Below, in pieces: positions 25,945-34,364 of a DNA stretch of 64,000 nucleotides (its first letter is position 1; every line of letters starts with the position of its first letter). Source of the stretch: ZC4RG29 sp964521255 (GTDB lineage Bacteria > Bacteroidota > Bacteroidia > Cytophagales > Cyclobacteriaceae); assembly GCA_964521255.1 (NCBI GenBank), contig CAZFRM010000003.1, positions 124,001 to 188,000 on the forward strand, read 5' to 3'. The notes below the pieces were generated by a model that worked only from the letters and a program-made list of their open reading frames with translations, did no database searches and had not been told where the DNA came from. Made by a program: the position numbers and the translations under genes.

Positions 25945-26475
25945 ATGGATATTCGAATCGGAATTATTAACATCTCAGATCGCGCAAGCAAAGGAATCTA
26001 CGAGGATATTCCCGGGAAATCCATTGTTGAAACGTTGACCGAATACATTAAAAGCCCCTGGGAAAAAGTATACGCTGTTATTCCCGATGAACAACATTTA
26101 ATTGAGGAAACGCTCATTAAAATGGCAGATAGTGAGAAATGCTGCCTGATTATTACATCGGGTGGAACAGGCCCCGCCAGGCGTGATGTTACGCCAGAAG
26201 CCACAGAAGCGGTATGTGACAAGATGATGCCAGGCTTCGGAGAGTTAATGCGTGCAAAAAGTCTTACATACGTACCAACCGCTATTCTTTCACGTCAGAC
26301 AGCGGGAATCAGGAACAACACTTTAATTGTAAATTTACCTGGAAAACCAAAGGCTATCCGCCAATGCCTGGAAGCAGTTTTTCCGGCTATTCCGTATTGC
26401 ATTGACCTGCTGGATGGACCGTTTATCGAGTGTAATGAAGAGGTGATAAAGCCATTTCGCCCGCAAAGCACGTAA
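25945..26475 (+). CDS. mog: Molybdopterin adenylyltransferase
   Basis: A 176-residue MogA/MoaB-type protein, which adenylylates molybdopterin before molybdate insertion. The signature IITSGGTGPARRDVTPEA (near 70-88) is the substrate-binding loop. The later NLPGKPKAIRQCL matches the conserved C-terminal part. It would supply cofactor to the exported molybdenum hydroxylase at 13.8-16.4 kb, though no other cofactor gene is nearby. The peptidase gene follows 14 bases later in the same direction. Confidence 0.93.
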   Translation: MDIRIGIINISDRASKGIYEDIPGKSIVETLTEYIKSPWEKVYAVIPDEQHLIEETLIKMADSEKCCLIITSGGTGPARRDVTPEATEAVCDKMMPGFGELMRAKSLTYVPTAILSRQTAGIRNNTLIVNLPGKPKAIRQCLEAVFPAIPYCIDLLDGPFIECNEEVIKPFRPQST

Positions 26476-26489
26476 TTTGAAACCCGGAT

Positions 26490-27470
26490 ATGGCACGCAT
26501 AAAATATTATTACGACACAGAGACCTGTAAATACGAACGGGTTAAAACTAAATCAATCGACATTGTCCTCAATGCGCTTGGCCTTCTCTCATTGACCGTT
26601 ATTGTCTCTATCGGAATGATTTTTCTATGGACCGAATATTTTCCATCTCCTAATGAAGTTCTGCTTCAAAATCAAATCAAGGAACAACAATACTATATCG
26701 AGAGTCTTGATCAGAACATTGCCTCGATTAACAAAATAGTTTCAGGACTGGAAGATCGTGATGATAATATCTATCGCGTGGTATTGGGAGCAGAACCTAT
26801 TGATAAGTCAATTCGAAATGCCGGTGTAGGCGGAAGCGATCGGTATGCTCAAATCAAGGAACGAAAGTTCATTCACGAAGAGATGATCATTGACCTGAGC
26901 AAGAAAATCGATAAAATAAGGAGAAAGCTTTACATCGAATCGAAATCACAAGATGAGATCGTACAGATGGCAGAGAAGAAGGAAAAACTTTATGCTTCCA
27001 TTCCCGCCATTCAGCCGATTTCCAACAAGCAACTTCAGGCCATAGCATCGGGTTTCGGTCTGCGTATCCATCCGATATACAAGGTAAGGAAGCTGCACTC
27101 GGGTATTGACTTTGCCGCTCCTATCGGTACCCCTATTTATGCTACCGCTGATGGCGTTATTGATCAGGTTAGCGTGCGATTCAGCGGTTATGGAAAAATG
27201 ATTGAGATCGATCATGGTTTTGGCTATCGTACCCGTTATGCTCACATGCATGACTTCGCGGTTCGTCAGGGACAGCATATTAAACGTGGTGAACTTATCG
27301 GTTACGTTGGCGACACAGGTCTTTCAACGGCACCTCACCTGCACTACGAAGTGATGATGAACGGCACACAAATTAATCCCGTTCACTATTTCTTCAACGA
27401 CCTCACCCCAGCCGAATACGAGAAAGTCGTAGAACTTGCTTCTATCGAGAACCAGTCTCTTGGCATGTGA
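26490..27470 (+). CDS. M23 family peptidase (membrane-anchored, peptidoglycan)
   Basis: A 326-residue LytM/M23 zinc endopeptidase that cuts peptide cross-links or regulates cell wall hydrolysis. One transmembrane helix (about 31-51) follows a cytoplasmic stretch, then a coiled coil (about 63-90 and 128-165) leads to the peptidase domain. Zinc ligands are His203 and Asp207 (HSGID) and His285 in HLH (283-285). All catalytic residues are present, so it should be an active enzyme. It is a typical Bacteroidota anchored M23 protein. It is linked to mog only by proximity. Confidence 0.93.
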   Translation: MARIKYYYDTETCKYERVKTKSIDIVLNALGLLSLTVIVSIGMIFLWTEYFPSPNEVLLQNQIKEQQYYIESLDQNIASINKIVSGLEDRDDNIYRVVLGAEPIDKSIRNAGVGGSDRYAQIKERKFIHEEMIIDLSKKIDKIRRKLYIESKSQDEIVQMAEKKEKLYASIPAIQPISNKQLQAIASGFGLRIHPIYKVRKLHSGIDFAAPIGTPIYATADGVIDQVSVRFSGYGKMIEIDHGFGYRTRYAHMHDFAVRQGQHIKRGELIGYVGDTGLSTAPHLHYEVMMNGTQINPVHYFFNDLTPAEYEKVVELASIENQSLGM

Positions 27471-27790
27471 TCAGGATTTAAGGATTACAGGATTGGCAGG
27501 ATAATTAATCAATTATCAATGTACCGATGCATCAATCCAAAAATCGGTATATCGATACATTGTTGTCCGACTAAAATGTAGCATTCGTTTCAATCCCTTG
27601 ATTTTCTTGATCTTTTTTTATCTGGCCCTGCCTTTGCCGGCAGGCAGGCTCACTCCTACCTCTCTCCGAGGGAGAGAGACTATGGAATCAAGAAAATCAA
27701 GGGATTACGTAGATGTTCGTTTTTTAGTCGGACATTATTGATATCAGTACATCAATAATTGGTACATCGTTACATCGACTAATCAGTACA
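27471..27790. other. Intergenic region occupied by palindromes
   Basis: No gene is visible. The centre is composite palindrome B (27565-27733). The flanks hold degenerate strings such as 'caattatcaatgtacc' and 'aaatcggtatatc' that recur on the other side of the carbonic anhydrase gene. Confidence 0.75.
27565..27733. repeat. Composite palindromic element, copy B
   Basis: An outer 12-bp perfect inverted repeat (gtccgactaaaa, 27565-27576 with 27722-27733) encloses an inner 20-bp perfect inverted repeat (27592-27611 with 27687-27706). These enclose a 75-bp core with the CCTGCC/GGCAGG hairpin (27627-27648) and ctctctcc-gag-ggagagag (27660-27678). The core aligns with copy A at 11.5 kb, including the bases joining the two hairpins. 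The arms do not. The outer arms recur as a free hairpin at 45.8 kb. Confidence 0.92.
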
Positions 27791-28300
27791 TCATTTATAC
27801 CACGTGGCATACATCGGATAATTCTTTGCTGTTCGTTGAATAACAGCTTTCATCTCATCACTGATGTCTTTCACTTTTTTAGCAGGAACGCCCGCATAAA
27901 TTGAACCTTCTTCTATTATTGTTCCGGGAAGTACAACTGCGCCGGCGGCAATCACTGAGTTGGCGCCTACAACAGCATCGTCCATAATAATTGCACCCAT
28001 CCCGATCAACACATTATCTTCAACCGTGCATCCGTGCACGATGGCATTGTGTGCTATGGATACATTATTACCTATTACAGTCCTGGCTTTTTGGTAGGTG
28101 CAATGTATGACAGCGCCATCCTGTATGTTGGTGTTGTTGCCGATAGTAATAGAATGAACATCTCCACGAACCACAGCATTGAACCACACGGTACAGTTAT
28201 CGCCCATAATCACCTCTCCTACAACCACCGCATTGTCTGCCAGAAAACAATTGTAACCTAGCCTGGGAGTGTACCCTCTTACTTCTTTTATGATCGCCAT
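27791..28300 (-). CDS. Gamma carbonic anhydrase family protein
   Basis: A 169-residue left-handed beta-helix protein of the gamma carbonic anhydrase/YrdA family. Hexapeptide repeats run through about 15-145 (VVVGEVIMGDNCTVWFNAVVRGD, IGNNTNIQDG, IGNNVSIAHN). Metal-binding histidines are expected in the segments GAVIHC, IAHNAIVHG. The ATG at 28300 (MAIIKEVRG) is preferred over 28321. Many members of this subgroup have weak or no carbonic anhydrase activity. The gene is isolated and bounded on both sides by related repeat strings and inverted repeats. Confidence 0.92.
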   Translation of the reverse strand: MAIIKEVRGYTPRLGYNCFLADNAVVVGEVIMGDNCTVWFNAVVRGDVHSITIGNNTNIQDGAVIHCTYQKARTVIGNNVSIAHNAIVHGCTVEDNVLIGMGAIIMDDAVVGANSVIAAGAVVLPGTIIEEGSIYAGVPAKKVKDISDEMKAVIQRTAKNYPMYATWYK

Positions 28301-28313
28301 ATTCGATGTACCA

Positions 28314-28478
28314 ATTATCAATTACCAATGTACCAATTATCATTGTACCGCTAAAAGTTTCGCCGGGAGGCGCCCTAATGTCGAAGGCTCAAGGCCCCTG
28401 AGAGAACTAATGGGTCAAATTCCAAAGAAATCGGAAACATGCGTAAATCGGTATATCACCACATTGGTAATTGATAAT
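28314..28478. repeat. Inverted repeat pair between the carbonic anhydrase gene and miaB
   Basis: Bases 28314-28331 and 28461-28478 are perfect 18-nt reverse complements with 129 bases between. The left arm overlaps the upstream edge of the carbonic anhydrase gene. The interior holds gcc-rich bases (cgccgggaggcg) and the string aaatcggtatatc seen also near 27541. Confidence 0.8.
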
Positions 28479-28526
28479 CGTATTGATTTCCCTGACAAGA
28501 TGTCACACAAAAAGAACTAAAAATTG

Positions 28527-28534
28527 TATTTTTG
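28527..28534 (+). promoter_or_regulatory. -7 promoter element of miaB
   Basis: TATTTTTG matches TAnnTTTG and lies 18 bases before the ATG at 28553. It overlaps the in-frame TTG at 28532, so that TTG cannot be the start if this promoter is used. Confidence 0.65.
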
Positions 28535-28552
28535 CGTCCTCAAGGATTAGAA

Positions 28553-30013
28553 ATGGAGAATTTGATAGGAGATATTGGGATTTTGAGCGAAAACGAGGCT
28601 TGTGAGGTGGTGCATATTTCAAAAGACCAGAACACAGGTAAGAGCCGCAAACTATATATAGAGAGTTATGGCTGCCAGATGAATTTCTCAGACAGTGAGA
28701 TCGTGGCCTCTATTCTCCAGGGTGAAGGATTTGATACTACCGATGACATACATCAGGCCGATGTTGTTTTTTTGAATACCTGTTCCATTCGTGAAAAAGC
28801 GGAGCAAACCGTAAGAAACAGGCTTAATCATATCAATGGTGTTAAGAAAAGAAAACCAGAACTGCTGGTAGGTGTATTGGGTTGCATGGCGGAAAGGTTG
28901 AAAACAAAATTCCTGGAAGAGGAAAAAATTGTTGACCTCGTAGCCGGACCTGATGCTTATCGAGACCTCCCAAAACTTATAGCACAAGTTGACGAAGGCG
29001 ATAAAGCTATTAACACCTTTCTCTCAAGAGAAGAAACGTATGCGGATATAAGTCCGGTACGATTAAATTCCAATGGTATTACTGCCTTCATCTCCATAAT
29101 GAGGGGTTGCGATAATATGTGTTCTTTCTGTGTTGTACCCATGACGCGCGGCAGGGAAAGAAGCCGTGATCCACATTCAATTGTCGCGGAAGCAAAAGAT
29201 CTTTTTGAAAAAGGTTATCGTGAAGTAACGCTCCTGGGTCAGAATGTAGATTCTTACAAATGGAGCCCCGAAGAAAATAATAAAGCGAGGCTTGAAAAGA
29301 CCAGTACTGAGCACATTGTGAACTTTGCAAACTTGTTAACGATGGTAGCGCAAGTTCACCCAGAGTTACGCATTCGTTTCTCTACATCACATCCGAAAGA
29401 TATTACGGATGAAGTTCTCCATACAATGGCCAGGTATGAGAACATATGCAAGTACATTCACTTGCCTGTACAAAGTGGCAGTACACGCATTTTGGAATTA
29501 ATGAATCGTGGTTATTCACAGGAGTGGTATTTGGAAAAGATAAAAAGCATTCGCGAAATCCTGGGCAATGATTGTGGTTTGTCTTCCGATATGATCACCG
29601 GCTTTTGTTCGGAAACAGATGAAGAGCATAACGAAACACTCAGCCTCATGGATAAAGTGCAGTTTGATTTTTCGTACATGTTCTTTTATTCTGAAAGACC
29701 CGGAACACCTGCTGCTAAAAAATTAAAGGATGATGTATCTGATGAAGTGAAGAAAAAAAGACTTCAGCAAATCATCGACAAGCAAACTGAACATTCTTTG
29801 CTCAGAAATAAACTTGATGTTGGAAAGACTTTTAAAGTTTTGATTGAAGGAACATCCAAACGATCTGACAATTTTCTACAAGGAAGAAACAGCGCCAACA
29901 AAGTTGTTGTTTTCCCTAAAGAGAATTATCAAAAAGGTGAATATGTAAATGTATTCATTGAAAATTGTACAGGAGCAACCTTGGTTGGTAAGGTATTGGG
30001 CACAAACAATTAA
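28553..30013 (+). CDS. miaB: tRNA-2-methylthio-N6-dimethylallyladenosine synthase
   Basis: A 486-residue radical-SAM methylthiotransferase that modifies i6A37 of tRNAs reading UNN codons. The N-terminal UPF0004 domain begins at YIESYGCQMNFSDSE, with further cluster cysteines in NTCSIRE and GCMAERL. The radical-SAM motif is RGCDNMCSFC, followed by VVPMTRGRERSR. A TRAM domain closes the protein (about 420-486). The start is set by the promoter at 28527-28534. It heads a same-strand run with the sigma-54 activator, lptE and secG. Confidence 0.96.
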   Translation: MENLIGDIGILSENEACEVVHISKDQNTGKSRKLYIESYGCQMNFSDSEIVASILQGEGFDTTDDIHQADVVFLNTCSIREKAEQTVRNRLNHINGVKKRKPELLVGVLGCMAERLKTKFLEEEKIVDLVAGPDAYRDLPKLIAQVDEGDKAINTFLSREETYADISPVRLNSNGITAFISIMRGCDNMCSFCVVPMTRGRERSRDPHSIVAEAKDLFEKGYREVTLLGQNVDSYKWSPEENNKARLEKTSTEHIVNFANLLTMVAQVHPELRIRFSTSHPKDITDEVLHTMARYENICKYIHLPVQSGSTRILELMNRGYSQEWYLEKIKSIREILGNDCGLSSDMITGFCSETDEEHNETLSLMDKVQFDFSYMFFYSERPGTPAAKKLKDDVSDEVKKKRLQQIIDKQTEHSLLRNKLDVGKTFKVLIEGTSKRSDNFLQGRNSANKVVVFPKENYQKGEYVNVFIENCTGATLVGKVLGTNN

Positions 30014-30109
30014 TTGTTCACTGAAAGATAACGCTACACTACTGTGATCTGTCATCCGTTATCTGTGAACTACTAAAAGTTTAGAGTTGATGTATTAGTG
30101 GTTTAAGAA

Positions 30110-31366
30110 ATGTCTATTAAAGATTCTGAAATTCAAAGTATAAAACAGCGATTCGGTATAATGGGTAATTCACCCATGCTGAATCACGCCATAAAAGTAG
30201 CGGTTCAAGTTGCCCCTACGGATATGTCGGTGCTTATTACCGGGGAAAGCGGAAGTGGTAAAGAGTCTTTCTCAAAAATAATTCACTACGTAAGTCCGCG
30301 TAAGCACGGGCAATTTATCGCCATCAACTGCGGATCTATTCCCGAGGGAACAATTGACTCCGAATTGTTTGGACATGAGAAGGGTTCATTCACAGGAGCA
30401 CATGAAGCGCGTAAAGGTTATTTTGAGGTAACTAACGGAGGCACCATTTTCCTTGATGAGATTGGAGAAATGCCGCTGGGAACTCAGGCCCGTCTTCTTC
30501 GTGTATTAGAAAACGGCGAGTTTATCAAAGTAGGATCATCAAAGGTTCAAAAAACAGATGTGCGCGTAGTAGCCGCCACAAATATAAACCTGATGCGAAA
30601 AGTTGAAGATGGAAAATTCAGAGAAGATCTTTATTATCGTCTCAGCACTGTCCCCATTTTTGTTCCTCCTTTAAGAGAACGTGGAAATGACATTGAGTTG
30701 CTGTTCAGGAAATTTGCCAGTGACTTTGCAGAGAAGTATCATGTCAAACCTATTACACTGACAGACGATGCCAAAGAAATTCTTATTAAGTACCGGTTCC
30801 CCGGAAACATCAGGCAACTAAAAAATCTCGTTGAACAAATTTCTGTTTTGACAACAGAGAGTAAAGAAATTGATGGGGCAACCCTGCAACATTATCTTCC
30901 GCGCGATAGCAATCTTCCGGCATTGATTCCACACTCCCACAATGATAAGGATGGATTAAGTGAAAGGGATATCTTATACAAAGTTCTCTTTGACATGAAG
31001 CGCGAAATGGTTGATCTCAAAAAACTTGTTCTTGACTTTTCGACGCATCAGGGTAAAGCTGCACAATTGGTAAAGGAGCATCCTGAATTGTTTGAGGGAA
31101 TTGAATCGGATGTTCACAAAATTTCCCAGGAACCGGTTTTGCTAAATGTTGGTTCATCCGGAAATAACATCGATGAACAACTGGAAGAAGTACACGACAT
31201 CAGCCATGAAACGGAAGAGGATTCGCTTTCCATCGAGAAAAAGGAAAAGGAACTCATCATCCGTGCATTGAACAAAAATCACAACAAGCGAAAATACGCG
31301 GCACGGGATTTGGGCATTTCAGAAAGAACTCTTTACAGGAAGATAAAACAATACGAACTTGAATAA
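30110..31366 (+). CDS. Sigma-54-dependent activator without a sensor domain
   Basis: A 418-residue bacterial enhancer-binding protein. The AAA+ domain begins almost at the N-terminus: Walker A GESGSGKE at 45-52, sigma-54 contact loop GSFTGA at 92-97, Walker B IFLDEIGEM. A Fis-type helix-turn-helix occupies the last 40 residues (KRKYAARDLGISERTLYRKI). There is no receiver, PAS, GAF or other input domain ahead of the AAA+ core. Between the AAA+ core and the HTH there is a less ordered, acidic stretch of about 130 residues. Control is therefore by level, partner protein or this linker. The groESL upstream region is a candidate target. Confidence 0.93.
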   Translation: MSIKDSEIQSIKQRFGIMGNSPMLNHAIKVAVQVAPTDMSVLITGESGSGKESFSKIIHYVSPRKHGQFIAINCGSIPEGTIDSELFGHEKGSFTGAHEARKGYFEVTNGGTIFLDEIGEMPLGTQARLLRVLENGEFIKVGSSKVQKTDVRVVAATNINLMRKVEDGKFREDLYYRLSTVPIFVPPLRERGNDIELLFRKFASDFAEKYHVKPITLTDDAKEILIKYRFPGNIRQLKNLVEQISVLTTESKEIDGATLQHYLPRDSNLPALIPHSHNDKDGLSERDILYKVLFDMKREMVDLKKLVLDFSTHQGKAAQLVKEHPELFEGIESDVHKISQEPVLLNVGSSGNNIDEQLEEVHDISHETEEDSLSIEKKEKELIIRALNKNHNKRKYAARDLGISERTLYRKIKQYELE

Positions 31367-31892
31367 GGCATTTAACATTCTTCTTTCTGTGATTGCGCTG
31401 AGCAGCCTCTCCTTTCTCCTGATCTCGTGCGGTGTGTATTCTTTTTCGGGAGGAACAACAAATGCAAAGACAATAACGATTGCTGATTTCTATAATAATG
31501 CAGATCTGGGTCCTGCAAACATGGGCCAGGATTTTACCAACCAGTTGAAGAACTATTTCGTGCAGAACTCAAGTTTATCCATCGTGCAGGAGGAAGGCGA
31601 ACTCCAAATGGAAGGTGAAATTACGAATTACACTTTTACACAAATTGCACCCACTTCAACGGGCGATCCTAATGATATTTATTCAGCCTCCTCCACTCGT
31701 CTTACCATTACCATCAGAGCAACTTACGTGAATACCCTGGATGAGACTATGAGTTTCAAAGACAAGTCTTTTTCCTTTTATAAGGATTTCTCCAATGATG
31801 AGAATATTAGCGATGTAGAAGAGGCTTATGTCAGACAAATATTTGATCGTTTAGTCAACGACATATTCAACGCTTCAATTGCCAATTGGTAA
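31359..31892 (+). CDS. LptE-family outer membrane lipoprotein
   Basis: A 177-residue lipoprotein resembling the Bacteroidota LptE family, which plugs LptD for lipopolysaccharide delivery to the outer membrane. The signal peptide ends with a lipobox (LLISCGVYSFSGG, Cys near 24). The remaining domain has the family's VYSFSG start and the segment FTNQLKNYFVQNSSLSIV. The start is TTG at 31359, overlapping the stop of the activator gene by eight bases, so translation is probably coupled. The assignment is from pattern and context with secG. Confidence 0.8.
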   Translation: MNKAFNILLSVIALSSLSFLLISCGVYSFSGGTTNAKTITIADFYNNADLGPANMGQDFTNQLKNYFVQNSSLSIVQEEGELQMEGEITNYTFTQIAPTSTGDPNDIYSASSTRLTITIRATYVNTLDETMSFKDKSFSFYKDFSNDENISDVEEAYVRQIFDRLVNDIFNASIANW

Positions 31893-31912
31893 TTTTTGGT
31901 CTATTTTTACCA

Positions 31913-32869
31913 ATGCCCATGCCAACAATTGACAAAAATCAGTTCCTTCAGGCACTCAACGGCTTCACGGAAATTTCCGATGAAGAAGCGAAAGAAGTAT
32001 GCGCATTGAAGCAGTCTTTTCCTTACAGCCAGGTACTGCATGCACTTGCGGCCCGTCTCAGTAAGGACCATAAGATGAGTTCACATCAACAAGACCTTCA
32101 AACGGCTGCGGTTTATTCTGCCGACCGGTCTGTACTAAAAGAAGTAATGACCCAGGCTCCGGCAGTTTGGCCATCATCCCATGAAGTTTCAGGCATTCAG
32201 CATCCGGAAATTCCAGCGAGTATTGCTGTTGAAGAAAAAGTTTCCATTGAATCCACCGGGGCATCCGAGGATCTAGCTGACGAGGTTATGCAGGATTTAA
32301 GGAAACTGAATATTCTTAGGCATAATTTCGAAAACATGCTTGAAGAAAACAGTCCGGTTATAATTGAAGAGGACGCATTGGCGTCAGAGGAAAGTGACAA
32401 CGCTGAAAAAAAGAGAAAGCTCCCTCCTGGAAGAAAGCCAGGAAATGTTAAAGCTCACCGGATTATAGAATTAGCTAAAGCCCTTGAGAACGAATCAGAA
32501 GATGGTTCAAACGGAACACATGGAATTGAAAAAGGGGTTGAGGACATTATCGAGTCGATAAAAGTTTCAAAAAAAAAAATAAGTCCGGATTCTGAAAAAC
32601 AGCGAGAACAGATTGAAATCATCGAACAATTTATCAAAGCACAACCCAGCATTTCACCCGCTAAAAGCAGTCCCCCTGCCGACCCTGAAGACTTTAATAC
32701 AATCAAAAATGGAGAATTTGGCGAAAATGTAATCTCCGAAACACTCGTTGATATTCTCCTCCAGCAAGGAAAGAAGGATAAAGCCGTTGAAGTGCTGAAA
32801 AAGCTGATTTGGAAGTTTCCCCAAAAAAAGGCTTACTTTGCGGCTCAAATTGAAGAACTGAAAAAATAG
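31913..32869 (+). CDS. Conserved hypothetical protein next to secG
   Basis: A 318-residue soluble protein, acidic and lysine-rich in the middle (about 130-240), probably disordered there. The N-terminus (LQALNGFTEISDEEAKEVCALKQSFPYSQVLHALAAR) is helical. The C-terminal 50 residues (VDILLQQGKKDKAVEVLKKLIWKFPQKKAYFAAQIEELKK) look like a TPR-type helical hairpin. I do not know a function. The frame is open from 31886; the ATG at 31913 is preferred. It ends four bases before secG, so the two are surely co-transcribed. Confidence 0.8.
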   Translation: MPMPTIDKNQFLQALNGFTEISDEEAKEVCALKQSFPYSQVLHALAARLSKDHKMSSHQQDLQTAAVYSADRSVLKEVMTQAPAVWPSSHEVSGIQHPEIPASIAVEEKVSIESTGASEDLADEVMQDLRKLNILRHNFENMLEENSPVIIEEDALASEESDNAEKKRKLPPGRKPGNVKAHRIIELAKALENESEDGSNGTHGIEKGVEDIIESIKVSKKKISPDSEKQREQIEIIEQFIKAQPSISPAKSSPPADPEDFNTIKNGEFGENVISETLVDILLQQGKKDKAVEVLKKLIWKFPQKKAYFAAQIEELKK

Positions 32870-32873
32870 AATT

Positions 32874-33206
32874 ATGTACGCGTTGGTAATTGGTATCATC
32901 ATTTTTCTCTCAATTTTACTTGTGTTGTTGATTTTGGCACAAAACTCAAAGGGAGGAGGGCTCTCCAGCCAATTTGGAGGCTCGGGAGCGAGCAATATTA
33001 TGGGTGTGAAAAAGACAGGAGACCTGCTTGAAAAATTAACCTGGGGTTTCATTGTGGGCATAATGGTTCTGGCCTTATCAGCACACCTCATTAGACCTAC
33101 AGACAGTTCATCGAATGAGATTCTCGACAAAGCATCTGAGCAAGGCGCCCCGGCTCCTATGACACCAGGATTCAATCTTGATGTGCCTGCTGACAGCGCT
33201 GAGTAA
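32874..33206 (+). CDS. secG: Preprotein translocase subunit SecG
   Basis: A 110-residue SecG, the small two-span subunit of the SecYEG channel. The first helix (LVIGIIIFLSILLVLLILAQ) leads into the signature loop NSKGGGLSSQFGGSG. The second helix (WGFIVGIMVLALSAHLI) follows. The C-terminal tail of about 35 residues is short, acidic and proline-containing. The gene closes the miaB-activator-lptE-hypothetical run and is followed by an intrinsic terminator. Confidence 0.95.
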   Translation: MYALVIGIIIFLSILLVLLILAQNSKGGGLSSQFGGSGASNIMGVKKTGDLLEKLTWGFIVGIMVLALSAHLIRPTDSSSNEILDKASEQGAPAPMTPGFNLDVPADSAE

Positions 33207-33227
33207 ACCGTAAAAAATTATATTAAA

Positions 33228-33246
33228 AGCCTCGCGAAACGAGGCT
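33228..33246 (+). terminator. Intrinsic terminator after secG
   Basis: A 7-bp perfect stem, agcctcg paired with cgaggct, has a 5-nt loop and is followed by tttttattttt. Confidence 0.92.
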
Positions 33247-33275
33247 TTTTATTTTTAATTCCCCTACAAATTCAG

Positions 33276-33992
33276 TCAATTAGAAATATGCTTGACAAAA
33301 AGGCGCTTGGCCACCGGCATTAAAGTTTCTACAAACGGAAAACGCGTTTTCGAAAATATTAAATAGGTAGCCGGGTTGGGCAGATCTTTATATTTCTTCA
33401 GTAAATCCAATTTAATTCGCTCATAGGTTTGGAGGGGTTTCTTTTCAACACACTCTACAAATTCCGTATTTAAGCTGCGAAGTTGTTCGTGGCTCCCTTC
33501 AAAAATGCTTATTTGATATCGATATACATTCGCCTGCTTTTCAGGAGGCTGGGCAACGAAGAGATAACCCTCCTTTGCATAAAGGGGCGTAACTCCTATT
33601 GGTGAAATTTCACATTGCGACTCTACATATTCATAGATCACTGAACCTTCCTGCAAGGAATCCTTAACCTTTGGAATAGCGAACTCGATTATACTCTCCA
33701 GCTCTGCCATGATATCATCGTCGTCTATAATTTGCCGGTAGGTTAATTCCAGCTTGTTAAGCTCTTCCAGCGAAATCTCCTTCGGAAAGGAATCCCGCAG
33801 GATAGTTTTGTTTTCCTTGATTGCTAAAAGGTTCCGGTAATGGAAAACAAGGTCACCCAGGAATGGATATAACTCTGTTTTTGTGAAGGACGAATTCGCT
33901 TTTTTTAAGTAAGCCAGCAGGATATACTTTTTATACTCAAAATCGATCAGTCCTTGTGTTAGCCAATCTTTCGAAAGCTGTTCCATAAGCAT
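33276..33992 (-). CDS. Conserved hypothetical protein
   Basis: A 238-residue soluble protein with no signal peptide and no motif I can name. It is mostly helical in the first half (LTQGLIDFEYKKYILLAYLKKANSSF) with a mixed alpha/beta second half (EGYLFVAQPPEKQANVYRYQISIF). It has the look of a conserved Cytophagales protein. It is convergent with secG and divergent from groES, with no operon partners. Confidence 0.75.
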   Translation of the reverse strand: MLMEQLSKDWLTQGLIDFEYKKYILLAYLKKANSSFTKTELYPFLGDLVFHYRNLLAIKENKTILRDSFPKEISLEELNKLELTYRQIIDDDDIMAELESIIEFAIPKVKDSLQEGSVIYEYVESQCEISPIGVTPLYAKEGYLFVAQPPEKQANVYRYQISIFEGSHEQLRSLNTEFVECVEKKPLQTYERIKLDLLKKYKDLPNPATYLIFSKTRFPFVETLMPVAKRLFVKHISN

Positions 33993-34180
33993 TTAATTAA
34001 AAACTCGAAACCTTATAAAATTAAATATTTTAAAGGCTAAAAAATTTACGAATCAGAGCAGGGTCTTAGCTTAAAACGTACTTAAACCTTAATTAATAAC
34101 GATTAGTCTCAAAAATTTACACTTTTAAAAAGATTCTGACAAGCAATTTGTTGGAGGACTTACGGGCAGGAGTGTTGCAA

Positions 34181-34268
34181 ACTGACAAGGATGTCAGTTC
34201 TTCAGGGAAGTGTCAGTTCCATTTCTGACAAAAAGCTTAAAAACCTGACATTTTTAGACAAAAATGTC
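34181..34268 (+). promoter_or_regulatory. Array of CTGACA/TGTCAG sites upstream of groES
   Basis: actgaca-agga-tgtcagt (34181-34198) and tgtcag-N8-ctgaca (34211-34230) are two palindromes on the same hexamer. A further ctgaca is at 34245-34250 and a looser gaca-N4-tgtc at 34257-34268. Two clean inverted sites some 70-110 bases ahead of a sigma-54-like box is the arrangement of enhancer sites for a sigma-54 activator. Confidence 0.6.
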
Positions 34269-34291
34269 CGTTCTTGCAGCCCCGTTTGCGC

Positions 34292-34306
34292 TGGCACAAT
34301 AGATGA
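34292..34306 (+). promoter_or_regulatory. Sigma-54-like promoter of groESL
   Basis: TGGCAC at 34292-34297 equals the strong half of the -24 consensus. The -12 half reads ATGA where TTGC is expected, at the correct spacing (GG, ten bases, G). The match is partial. A start of transcription near 34318 would give a leader of about 47 nt. Confidence 0.4.
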
Positions 34307-34364
34307 TAAGCCGGTTAACGGATTTACTCAATCAATTTGTTTAACCAAAAATTCCATTACCTAT

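Larger units (their letters stand above)
33993..34364. other. Divergent intergenic region upstream of groES
   Basis: The left 150 bases are AT-rich leader for the minus-strand gene. From 34181 to 34306 lies the presumed groESL control region, listed separately. The open frame that runs from 34191 into groES is only read-through of this control DNA. Confidence 0.7.

Noticed and set aside
34191..34364. N-terminal extension of GroES by 58 residues
   Set aside because: It is translation of the control region. The extension has no homology to GroES and the normal start is at 34365.
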